In this document: one piece after another, positions 26,340 to 34,290 of the stretch
Layout of the letters: each line of letters opens with the position of its first letter
Numbering within the stretch: position 1 is the first letter of the stretch
DNA from: Shinella sp. PSBB067
GTDB taxonomy: Bacteria; Pseudomonadota; Alphaproteobacteria; Rhizobiales; Rhizobiaceae
Assembly (NCBI RefSeq): GCF_016839145.1
Contig: NZ_CP069303.1
Span: 1,116,001-1,180,000 of the forward strand
Reading direction: 5' to 3'
DNA length: 64,000 bases
Position numbers and translations under genes: made by a program
The notes under the pieces: model-generated
What the model was told of the DNA's origin: nothing
What the model saw: only the letters and a program-made list of their open reading frames with translations
Database searches by the model: none

Positions 26340-26840
26340 GTGTTTTTTGTCCGCACGGCCACCGAACGCGATCTGGCCAAGGTCAGCGCGCTTCTGGCCG
26401 AGACGTGGCACGCGACCTACGATGCGCTCTACGGCGCCGACAAGGTGAGCGAGATCACCGCGCGCTGGCATTCCGTGCCGGCGCTGAAGGCCCGGCTGGA
26501 GCGCAAGGACAGCGAATTCGTCGTCGCCGACGACGGCAGGGAGCTGGCCGGCATGGGCTATGTCGCCATGTCGAAGGACCGGCCGAAGACGGCGCTCCTG
26601 CACCAGCTCTACGTGCTGCCGCGCTACCAGCGCCAGGGCATCGGCCGCGACATGTTCGCCGAGCTCGAAACCTGTTTTCCCGATGCCGATGCCATGCTGC
26701 TGGAGGTCGATCCGCGCAACGATGCGGCGGTCGCCTTCTATCTCGCGCACGGTTTCGTCAAGGTCGGGGAGGCGAAGCATACGGCGGATGACGTCTCGGG
26801 CGTGCCGCTTCACGTCTACGAGAAGCCGCTTCACGGTTGA
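26340..26840 (+). CDS. GNAT family N-acetyltransferase
   Basis: A 166-residue acetyltransferase, starting at GTG 26340 only four bases past the gatB stop, so it is co-transcribed and probably coupled. The acetyl-CoA motif is LYVLPRYQRQGIGRDMF; motif B is NDAAVAFYLAHGFVKVGE. Substrate unknown; the sequence resembles ribosomal-protein or amine acetyltransferases only at fold level. Confidence 0.87.
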   Translation: MFFVRTATERDLAKVSALLAETWHATYDALYGADKVSEITARWHSVPALKARLERKDSEFVVADDGRELAGMGYVAMSKDRPKTALLHQLYVLPRYQRQGIGRDMFAELETCFPDADAMLLEVDPRNDAAVAFYLAHGFVKVGEAKHTADDVSGVPLHVYEKPLHG

Positions 26841-26991
26841 CCGAGGCGAAAAGCCGTGCGCGAAGGCGCGGGAATCGCTGGACATTCCGGCGCTGCCGCG
26901 CCATAAGCGGAAGAAATATCACCCGCTCTTGCGGGCGAACAATCAGTCTCGGGCCGCGCTTCCGGCACGGCCCTGCCAAGGACGCCAGCCC

Positions 26992-27387
26992 ATGAACCTT
27001 CTCAAGCAGATTTTTACCTGGTGGAACGGTCAGACGATCGGCACCCGTTTCCATACCTGGCGCTTCGGCACCCGGGTCGGCCAGGACGAATTCGGCAACG
27101 TCTACTATCAGGGCGGCAAGGATTCCGAGGGCCGCACGCGCCGCTGGGTGATCTATAACGGCTATGCCGACGCATCCGCCATCCCGGCCGGCTGGCACGG
27201 CTGGATGCACCACCGCACCGACGTTTCCCCGGCCGACGAGGAATACAAGGCGCGCGAATGGGAGCAGCCGCACCGCCCGAACCGGACCGGCACCTCGCAG
27301 GCTTACCGCCCGCCGGGCTCGATTGCCGCCGCCGGCGAGCGTCCGCGCGTGACAGGCGACTACGACGCCTGGACGCCGGGCAACTGA
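26992..27387 (+). CDS. NDUFA12-family complex I accessory subunit
   Basis: A 131-residue homologue of the mitochondrial NADH:ubiquinone oxidoreductase subunit NDUFA12 (B17.2), found in alphaproteobacterial complex I. Recognisable are TRFHTWRFGTRVGQDEFGNVYYQGG, RRWVIYNGYADASAIPAGWHGWMHH and the Pro-rich tail with YRPPGS and YDAWTPGN. ATG at 26992 is the conserved start. The main nuo operon is not in the window. Confidence 0.94.
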   Translation: MNLLKQIFTWWNGQTIGTRFHTWRFGTRVGQDEFGNVYYQGGKDSEGRTRRWVIYNGYADASAIPAGWHGWMHHRTDVSPADEEYKAREWEQPHRPNRTGTSQAYRPPGSIAAAGERPRVTGDYDAWTPGN

Positions 27388-27463
27388 TACCGATTTGGCC
27401 ACATTTCGCCGGTAGCTCGGAGCGACCGGCGACGGCCGGTTCGGATCGCAGGAGACGGCATCG

Positions 27464-27919
27464 ATGACAGCAGGGTTTTCACGGGCAGGCGCCGCAGGGC
27501 GGTTCCTTTCGGTCGCGCTTGCAGCGGCGGCCGCAGGTCTCGCCATGGCGCCCGTCGCGGCAAAGGCCGCACGCATCGAGAACCCCGTCGCCACCTTTTC
27601 CGGCATCGACAAGATCACCGGCCGCATCACCAGCTTCGACGTCTATATCGGCGAGACCGTGCAGTTCGGCGCGCTCCAGGTGACGCCGAAGGTCTGCTAC
27701 AGCCGCGACGATACGGAAGCGCAGAAGATCACCTCCTTCGTCGAGGTCGACGAGATCACCCTCGACCGCAAGATCCGCCGCATCTTCACCGGCTGGATGT
27801 TCGCCGACAGCCCCGGCCTCAACGCCGTGGAGCATCCCGTCTATGACGTCTGGCTGACCGAGTGCAAGACGAAGTCGGACGTCCCGCCGCCGGAAGACGG
27901 CGAGGCGAAGGCGCAGTAA
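27464..27919 (+). CDS. DUF2155 domain periplasmic protein
   Basis: A 151-residue secreted protein with an N-terminal signal peptide (hydrophobic stretch ending near VAAKAA) and the DUF2155 core: NPVATFSGIDKITGRITSFDVYIGETVQFGALQVTPKVCYSR and WMFADSPGLNAVEHPVYDVWLTEC, with two Cys that may form a disulfide. Function unknown. Its position between the NDUFA12 gene and aat is a common alphaproteobacterial order. A ribosome site GGAGA precedes ATG 27464. Confidence 0.9.
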   Translation: MTAGFSRAGAAGRFLSVALAAAAAGLAMAPVAAKAARIENPVATFSGIDKITGRITSFDVYIGETVQFGALQVTPKVCYSRDDTEAQKITSFVEVDEITLDRKIRRIFTGWMFADSPGLNAVEHPVYDVWLTECKTKSDVPPPEDGEAKAQ

Positions 27920-27951
27920 GGCGTTCTTTCTCGAAGATTGCATTTGCCGCC

Positions 27952-28120
27952 GTGGATCCTCCGGTCAGGCCAGAGGATGACGGAGGGCAGGAGAGGGGTT
28001 CCACCTCTCTGACGGCGCGACATGTCGAGCGGTTGCTTCGACGGTGCGGCATATCGAAGAGTTGCTTTGGATACGAACTCTTATTCCTGCGTCATCCTCG
28101 GGCTTGACCCGGGGATCCAC
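27952..28120. repeat. Second inverted pair of family C palindromes
   Basis: Copies at 27952-27981 (GTGGATCCTCCGG to CAGAGGATGAC) and, inverted, 28091-28120 (GTCATCCTCGGG to GGGGATCCAC). They lie in the convergent gap between the DUF2155 gene and aat. The first copy has diverged at several positions. Confidence 0.82.
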
Positions 28121-28140
28121 CCACGCCGCCGTCCCCCGGC

Positions 28141-28755
28141 CTAAAACGGCAGGTGCGGCGAGGCCAGTGCGTTCGCCAGCATGTCCTCGTACTCGATCTT
28201 CGGCACGTCGATCGCCCCGAACGTCTTCAGGTGCTCCGTGGTGAACTGCGTATCGAGCAGGCGGAAGCCGCGCTCGCGCAGGCGTTCCACCAGGGCGACC
28301 AGGCAGATCTTCGAGGCATCCGCGCGCCGGGAGAACATGCTTTCGCCGAAGAAGGCGGCGCCGAGCGAGACGCCGTAGAGGCCGCCGACGAGCTGGTCGC
28401 CCTCCCAGGCCTCGACGGAATGGGCGTGGCCCATGCGGTGCAGGGTGCCGTAGAGCGACTTGATCTTCGCGTTGATCCATGTCGACGGCCGGTCCGGCGC
28501 GGCCTCGGCGCAGGATTTGACCACCGCGTCGAAGGCGGTATCGAAACGGATGTCGAAGGGGGCCTTGCGGATCGTCTTGGCGAGGCTGCGCGAGACGTGG
28601 AATTCATCGAGCGGGATGACGCCCCGCAGGTCCGGCTCGACCCAGAAGAGCTCCGGGTCATCGGCCGAATCGGCCATCGGGAAGAGCCCGATGGAATAGG
28701 CGCGCAGGAGCAGTTCCGGGGTGATCTCCGGGTGCTTTCTGCGACGCCCTGCCAT
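28141..28755 (-). CDS. aat: Leucyl/phenylalanyl-tRNA-protein transferase
   Basis: Transfers Leu or Phe from tRNA to proteins with N-terminal Arg or Lys, creating N-degrons for ClpS/ClpAP. The 204-residue protein has the family motifs [68 protein letters not shown] and [16 protein letters not shown]. Length is somewhat short of E. coli (234) but normal for alphaproteobacteria. It ends the aroQ-accB-accC-aat run, 15 bases after accC. Confidence 0.95.
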   Translation of the reverse strand: MAGRRRKHPEITPELLLRAYSIGLFPMADSADDPELFWVEPDLRGVIPLDEFHVSRSLAKTIRKAPFDIRFDTAFDAVVKSCAEAAPDRPSTWINAKIKSLYGTLHRMGHAHSVEAWEGDQLVGGLYGVSLGAAFFGESMFSRRADASKICLVALVERLRERGFRLLDTQFTTEHLKTFGAIDVPKIEYEDMLANALASPHLPF

Positions 28756-28770
28756 CAGCGCCGACGCCCC

Positions 28771-30117
28771 TCAGGCGTCGGTCTTGCTGGCCAGGTAGTC
28801 TTCCAGCCAGTGGATGTCGTAATCGCCGTTGGCGATGTCCTGGTTGCCGATCAGGTCCTGGAAGAGCGGCAGCGTCGTCTTGATGCCGTCGATGACGAAC
28901 TCGTCCAGCACGCGGCGCAGGCGCATCATGCATTCGACGCGGGTGCGCCCGTGCACGATGAGCTTGCCGATCAGGCTGTCGTAGTAGGGCGGGATGCGGT
29001 AGCCCTGATAGGCGCCCGAATCGACGCGCACACCAAGGCCGCCCGGCGCATGGAAATGCGTGATCGTGCCCGGCGAGGGAACGAAGGTGCGCGGGTCCTC
29101 GGCATTGATGCGGCACTCGATGGCGTGGCCGGAAAAGACGATGTCTTCCTGGCGGACCGACAGGCCCGCGCCGGAGGCGACGCGGATCTGCTCGTGCACG
29201 AGGTCGATCCCGGTGATCGCCTCGGTGATCGGGTGCTCCACCTGGAGGCGGGTGTTCATCTCGATGAAATAGAACTCGCCGTTCTCGTAGAGAAACTCCA
29301 CCGTGCCGGCGCCGCGGTATTTCAGCTTCTTCATGGCGTCGGCGCAGATCTGGCCGATCTTCATGCGCTGCTCGACATTGAGGGCGGGGGAATTGGCTTC
29401 TTCCCAGACCTTCTGGTGGCGGCGCTGCAGGGAGCAGTCGCGCTCGCCGAGATGCACCGCGTTGCCCATGCCGTCGCCGACGACCTGGATTTCGATGTGG
29501 CGCGGCTTGCCGAGGTACTTTTCCATGTAGACGGCGTCGTTGCCGAAGGCGGCGAGCGCCTCGGAACGGGCGGTCGAGACCGCCTCATCGAGGTCGGCCT
29601 CGGTCTTGGCGACCTTCATGCCGCGGCCGCCGCCGCCGGCGGTGGCCTTGATGAGCACCGGGAAGCCGATCTTGCGGGCGACGTCCAGCGCGTTCTCCGG
29701 CTTCACCTCGCCCTCGGAGCCCGGAACGACGGGAATGCCGAGTTCCTGCGCCGTCTGCTTGGCGGTGATCTTGTCGCCCATGATGCGGATATGTTCCGCC
29801 GTCGGGCCGATGAAGGTGATGCCGTGCGCGTCGAGGATCTCCGCGAACTTGGCGTTTTCCGACAGGAAGCCGTAGCCCGGATGCACGGCGTCGGCGCCGG
29901 TGATCTCGCAGGCGGCGACGATCTGGTGGATGTTCAGGTAGCTTTCGCGCGACGGCGGCGGGCCGATGCACACGCTCTCGTCGGCAAGGCGCACATGCAT
30001 GGCGTCGGCATCGGCCGTCGAATGCACGGCGACCGTGGCGATGCCGAGCTCCTTGCAGGCCCGAAGGACCCTGAGGGCGATTTCGCCGCGGTTGGCGATG
30101 AGGACTTTGGAGATCAT
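28771..30117 (-). CDS. accC: Acetyl-CoA carboxylase, biotin carboxylase subunit
   Basis: ATP-dependent carboxylation of biotin on AccB, the first half-reaction of malonyl-CoA synthesis. The 448-residue ATP-grasp protein begins [21 protein letters not shown], has the Gly-rich ATP loop [13 protein letters not shown], the catalytic [14 protein letters not shown] and the usual carboxylase C-terminal domain. It starts ten bases after accB, so the two are co-translated. Confidence 0.97.
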   Translation of the reverse strand: MISKVLIANRGEIALRVLRACKELGIATVAVHSTADADAMHVRLADESVCIGPPPSRESYLNIHQIVAACEITGADAVHPGYGFLSENAKFAEILDAHGITFIGPTAEHIRIMGDKITAKQTAQELGIPVVPGSEGEVKPENALDVARKIGFPVLIKATAGGGGRGMKVAKTEADLDEAVSTARSEALAAFGNDAVYMEKYLGKPRHIEIQVVGDGMGNAVHLGERDCSLQRRHQKVWEEANSPALNVEQRMKIGQICADAMKKLKYRGAGTVEFLYENGEFYFIEMNTRLQVEHPITEAITGIDLVHEQIRVASGAGLSVRQEDIVFSGHAIECRINAEDPRTFVPSPGTITHFHAPGGLGVRVDSGAYQGYRIPPYYDSLIGKLIVHGRTRVECMMRLRRVLDEFVIDGIKTTLPLFQDLIGNQDIANGDYDIHWLEDYLASKTDA

Positions 30118-30127
30118 GGGATCCGCC

Positions 30128-30589
30128 TTATTCGATGACGATCAGCGGTTCGCCATATTCGACCGGGCTTGCATCCGAGACGAGGATTTCGGTGACCTTG
30201 CCCGAACGCGGTGCCGGAATCTGGTTCATCGTCTTCATGGCTTCGATGATGAGGATGGTCTGGCCTTCCTTGACGGCTGCGCCGACTTCCACGAAGGGAC
30301 GAGAGCCCGGCGCCGGCGAAAGATAGGCGGTGCCCACCATCGGCGCCGTCACGGCGTTCTTGTTGTTGCGGGCGTCGGCGACGGGAGCGGCAGCGGCGGG
30401 CGCGGCGCTGGCGGCGGCGACTGTGGGCGCGGCGATCGGTGCCTGGACATATTGCGGCGTGCCGGCGCGCGAGACGCGGATGCGCAGGTCGTCCTGCTCC
30501 ACTTCGATCTCGGTGAGGTCCGTCTCGTTGAGGATGTTGGCGAGATCGCGGATCAGAACCTGATCGATGCCGTGTTTCTTTTCAGCCAT
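30128..30589 (-). CDS. accB: Acetyl-CoA carboxylase, biotin carboxyl carrier protein
   Basis: Biotin carrier of acetyl-CoA carboxylase. The 153-residue protein has an N-terminal helix ([29 protein letters not shown]), an Ala/Pro-rich flexible linker (about 48-72) and the biotinyl domain with biotinylation site EAMKT, Lys119. The canonical EAMKM has Thr at the last position. ATG at 30589 gives [10 protein letters not shown]. Confidence 0.97.
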   Translation of the reverse strand: MAEKKHGIDQVLIRDLANILNETDLTEIEVEQDDLRIRVSRAGTPQYVQAPIAAPTVAAASAAPAAAAPVADARNNKNAVTAPMVGTAYLSPAPGSRPFVEVGAAVKEGQTILIIEAMKTMNQIPAPRSGKVTEILVSDASPVEYGEPLIVIE

Positions 30590-30611
30590 GGAAGTGAGCC
30601 TCTGGTTCTTT

Positions 30612-31049
30612 TTATTTCGTGATGGATGAAAGCGCATGGAGCGCGAGGACATAGCTATATGCGCCGAAACCGCAGATGACGCCCTTCACGGCGGGCGCGA
30701 TCATCGACGTGTGGCGGAATTCCTCGCGGGCATGCACGTTGGAAAGGTGCAGTTCGACGACCGGGATGTTCACGGCGCGGATGGCGTCGTGCAGCGCGAT
30801 CGAGGTGTGGGTATAGGCACCGGCGTTGATGGCGATGCCGGCGGCGACATCGCCGGCCTCGTGGATCCAGTCGACCAGATCGCCTTCGTGGTTGGATTGG
30901 CGGAAATCGACGGCAAAACCCAGCGTTTCGCCCTCGGCCTTGCAGAGCGCTTCGATGTCGGCGAGCGTCTGGCCGCCATAGATGCCGGGCTCGCGCTTGC
31001 CGAGTGCGTTCAGGTTGGGGCCGTTGAGCACGAAAAGGGGTAGAGCCAT
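30612..31049 (-). CDS. aroQ: 3-dehydroquinate dehydratase, type II
   Basis: Third step of the shikimate pathway. The 145-residue protein has the type II signature LFVLNGPNLNALGKREPGIYGG (catalytic Tyr at the end), AINAGAYTHTSIALHDAI and VVELHLSNVHAREEFRHTS with the catalytic His. ATG at 31049 is chosen; a TTG two codons upstream extends the frame. It lies 22 bases before accB. Confidence 0.96.
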   Translation of the reverse strand: MALPLFVLNGPNLNALGKREPGIYGGQTLADIEALCKAEGETLGFAVDFRQSNHEGDLVDWIHEAGDVAAGIAINAGAYTHTSIALHDAIRAVNIPVVELHLSNVHAREEFRHTSMIAPAVKGVICGFGAYSYVLALHALSSITK

Positions 31050-31197
31050 TCGCAATTCCGCATGCTGGATAGAGATTTACCTATAGACCGGCGGTTTCCG
31101 CAGGGAAAGCCCCAAGGGCAGGGGCTTCCCGGTCGAAAGGGGCATGTCCACAAGCCAAAGGCTCAACACGGCCAGCATGGCGAGAAGATGGCGGTTC

Positions 31198-31956
31198 TCA
31201 GCAGGTCGCCTTGCCGCAGGAGCGCACGTTGGCGATCTTCTCGCGAAGGTCGTCCGCGCCGACCGCGCCGAAGACCATTTCCTGGCCGAGCACGTAGGAC
31301 GGGGTGCCGGTGATGCCGAGGTCGTTGGCCAGCGAATAGGCCTCGCGCACGGCGTCGTCATGCGGCTTTTCCGTCATGGTCTTGCGGATGTCCGCCTCGG
31401 AAACGCCAAGGCCGGAGGCGACGGCGATGGCGCTTTCCTCCGTGGCGCGGCCTTCGGCGCCGAGCAGCGCGCGGTGGAACTCGCCGTATTTTTCCGGCGC
31501 CAGGTCACGGAACGCGGCGCTCACCTTGTGGGCGGCAAGCGAATCGGGGCCGAGGATCGGCAGTTCCTTGAGGACGAAGCGGACGTTCTTGTCGTCCTTC
31601 AGGATCTCGTCCATGTCGGAGAGCGCGCGCTTGCAGTAGCCGCAATTGTAGTCGAAGAACTCGACGATGGTGACGTCGCCCTTGGGATTGCCGAGCGCGA
31701 TGTCGTAGGGCGAGGTGAAGATCGTCTTCTCGTTGTCGGTGATGGCCGACTGGGCCTTGGCCTGCTGCTGTTCTTCCTGCTTCTTCTGCAGGGCTTCCTG
31801 CACCTCGATCAGGATTTCCGGATTCTCGACGAGGTATTCCTTGATATACGCGCCGATTTCCTTCTTCTGCGCGTCGTCGAGGGCAAGGGCAGGAAGGGGG
31901 GCTGCGACCGTGATGGCAAGGGCAATGGCGGTCGCGAGCTTCGTCTTGAATGTCAT
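31198..31956 (-). CDS. DsbA-family periplasmic thiol:disulfide protein
   Basis: A 252-residue exported thioredoxin-fold protein of the DsbA/Com1 type. A signal peptide (ATAIALAITVAAPLPALAL) is followed by a Gln/Lys-rich helical segment, the active site FFDYNCGYCKRA (CGYC), a helical insertion and the cis-Pro loop ITGTPSYVLG. The C-terminus ends SCGKATC with two extra Cys. Probably oxidises or isomerises disulfides in secreted proteins. 148 bases separate it from aroQ. Confidence 0.92.
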   Translation of the reverse strand: MTFKTKLATAIALAITVAAPLPALALDDAQKKEIGAYIKEYLVENPEILIEVQEALQKKQEEQQQAKAQSAITDNEKTIFTSPYDIALGNPKGDVTIVEFFDYNCGYCKRALSDMDEILKDDKNVRFVLKELPILGPDSLAAHKVSAAFRDLAPEKYGEFHRALLGAEGRATEESAIAVASGLGVSEADIRKTMTEKPHDDAVREAYSLANDLGITGTPSYVLGQEMVFGAVGADDLREKIANVRSCGKATC

Positions 31957-32179
31957 GTCTGTTCTGTCCTGTCCTCGTCCGTTATGCGTGGGAGAAGTGC
32001 CATTTGCGGCACCCGCGCGTCAATGCGCGCGAAACGCTTTCAACGACCTTATGGCTCGCCGGGTGCAAACGATAGGGCAAAAGCGGCGGATTTTCGGCCC
32101 TCGCGGGATTGTGAATGCCGGCATCTTGCGGCAGGAAGGCGGCATCCCAGGAACCGGCCAGGAACCGAAAGGCAAGCCC

Positions 32180-33318
32180 ATGAAACTCTCCCGCCGCGGC
32201 GCCGTCGAACCCTTCCACGCCATGGACGTGCTGGCCGAGGCGACGAGGCGCCGTGCGAGCGGCCGCCCGGTGATCTCCATGGCCGTCGGCCAGCCGGTGC
32301 ACCCGGCGCCCGAGGCCGCGCGCGCGGCGGCGCGCCGGGCGCTCGACATCGGCCGCATCGGCTATACGGACGCGCTCGGCCTCCTTTCGCTTCGCACCGC
32401 CATTTCGGATTTCTACGAGGCCCGCCACGGCGTTTCGGTCGATCCCGGCCGCATCGCCATCACCACGGGCTCGTCCGCCGGCTTCAATCTTGCCTTCCTC
32501 GCGCTGTTCGACCCCGGCGACCGCGTCGCCATCGCCCGTCCCGGCTATCCTGCCTACCGCAACATCCTCGCCGCGCTCGGCATCGAGACGGTGGAGATCG
32601 AGGTGAATGCGGAAAACGGCTTCACGCTGACGCCCGAGGCGCTGGCGGCGGCGGGACGCATCGACGGCGTGCTGCTGGCAAGCCCGGCCAACCCGACCGG
32701 CACCGTGACGGGCCGGGCGAACCTTGCGGCGCTCTCGGCCTATTGCCGGGACAACGGCATCGCCTTCATCTCGGACGAGATCTATCACGGCCTCACCTTC
32801 GTCGGCGAGGAGGCGACCGCGCTGGAATTCGGCGAGGAGGCGGTGATCATAACTCCTTCTCGAAATACTATTGCATGACAGGCTGGCGGATCGGCTGGAT
32901 GGTGCTGCCGGAAACGCTGGTGCGCCCGGTCGAGCGCATCGCCCAGAGCCTCTACATCTCCGCGCCGGAACTCTCGCAGATTGCCGCCGAAGCGGCCCTC
33001 GGCGCCGAGGCGGAACTGAACGTCTATCGCGACGCCTATCGCGTGAACCGCGATTTCCTGGTGAAGCGCCTGCCGGAACTCGGCTTCTCCATCGCCTCGC
33101 CGATGGATGGCGCCTTCTACGCCTATGTCGACGTCGGCCGCTTCACCAATGACAGCATGGCGTTTGCCCGCCGCATGCTGGCCGAGACGGATGTGGCCGC
33201 GACGCCCGGCATCGATTTCGATCCGCGCGACGGCCATCACACCATGCGCTTTTCCTATGCCGGCTCCTTCGAGGAGATGAGCGAGGCGGTCGACCGCCTC
33301 GCGCGCTGGCTCGCCTGA
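32180..33318 (+). pseudogene. Pyridoxal-phosphate aminotransferase (class I/II), frameshifted
   Basis: The two halves of one aminotransferase lie in different frames. From ATG 32180 the frame encodes MKLSRRGAVEPFHAMDVL through SPANPTGTVTG and FISDEIYHGLTFVGEEA, then breaks after EEAVII at about 32850. From 32851 another frame resumes with NSFSKYYCMTGWRIGWM and runs to RLARWLA at 33318. Adding one C (ATCATAAC to ATCATCAAC) restores an unbroken protein of about 379 residues. The catalytic PLP lysine (SFSK) lies after the break, so the truncated product would be inactive. Either a real inactivating mutation or a sequencing error. Confidence 0.88.
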
Positions 33319-33328
33319 GGCCGGAAAG

Positions 33329-33367
33329 CGATTCCGCTTCAGTGGCTTGCGGCCGGAAGCGGAATCG
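33329..33367. terminator. Inverted repeat between convergent genes
   Basis: CGATTCCGCTT (33329-33339) and AAGCGGAATCG (33357-33367) form an 11-bp perfect stem with a 17-base loop. It stands between the ends of the aminotransferase and the SDR gene, where it could terminate both; no clear T tract follows. Confidence 0.5.
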
Positions 33368-33393
33368 ATTCTTCAGGCATGTGATTCACTTTC

Positions 33394-34158
33394 TCAGGCC
33401 CGGTTGATCGAGACGCCGCCGTCGACGAGCATCGCCGTGCCGGTCGTGAAGCTGGAGGCCGGCGAGCAGAGGAACAGCGCGGCCTGTGCGATCTCCTCGG
33501 GCTCGGCGATGCGCTTGAAGGCGTTGAGGCCCGCGACGAACTGCAAGACCTCCGGCGTATTTGCGACGTGACGGCCCATCGGCGCATCCGTCGCGCCGGG
33601 CAGCAGCGCATTCACGCGAATGCCCTTCGGGCCGTATTCGCAGGCCAGCACCTGCACGAGCCCGACGAGGCCGGATTTCGACGCCGCATAGGCGGCAAGC
33701 CCCGGAAAGCCGGCCGTGTAGCCGACGAAGGTCGATGTGAAGACGATGCTGCCGCCGCCGCGCGCCTCCATGGCGGGGAGCTGGTACTTCGCGGCAAGGA
33801 AGCCGCTTGTCAGGTTGATGTCGAGCACGCTTTGCCACGCCGCCATGGAAAGCTCGGGGAGGGCGCCGACCGGCCCGGTGGTGCCGGCATTGTTGAAGGC
33901 GATGTCGAGGCCGCCGAATTCCGCCTGCGCGGCATCGACCAGCGCCGCATGATGCGCCTCCTCGCTGACGTCGCCCGGGACGGCCAGGGCCGCCCCGCCG
34001 GCCGCGCGGATCTCCTCGGCGACCGCCTCCAGCCGGTCGCGCCCGCGCGCCGAAAGCACGACGCTGGCGCCCTGCCGGGCGAAGAGCAGCGCGGCGGCGC
34101 GGCCGATACCGGAACTTGCGCCGGTGATGATGGCGACCTTGTTGTCGAGGCGTGTCAT
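33394..34158 (-). CDS. Short-chain dehydrogenase/reductase
   Basis: A 254-residue classical SDR: cofactor motif TGASSGIGRAA, NNAGTTGP, the catalytic Ser region IVFTSTF, the YAASK active-site pair, and C-terminal CSPASSFTTGTAMLVDGG. NAD(P) dependence is certain by family, substrate unknown. The final VDGGVSINRA is typical of the FabG-like branch, but there is no fatty-acid gene context. ATG at 34158. Confidence 0.92.
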   Translation of the reverse strand: MTRLDNKVAIITGASSGIGRAAALLFARQGASVVLSARGRDRLEAVAEEIRAAGGAALAVPGDVSEEAHHAALVDAAQAEFGGLDIAFNNAGTTGPVGALPELSMAAWQSVLDINLTSGFLAAKYQLPAMEARGGGSIVFTSTFVGYTAGFPGLAAYAASKSGLVGLVQVLACEYGPKGIRVNALLPGATDAPMGRHVANTPEVLQFVAGLNAFKRIAEPEEIAQAALFLCSPASSFTTGTAMLVDGGVSINRA

Positions 34159-34290
34159 TGGTGGCTCCCTGCTGGTTTCTGACGACCGCGGGTGTCGCAG
34201 AAGGCCAGGGACGCAGCCACCCGATTCCGGCGCGCACGAAAAAGGCCCGGCGAAAACCGGGCCTCGTTCAATCCGACGATGCAGAGCCTC

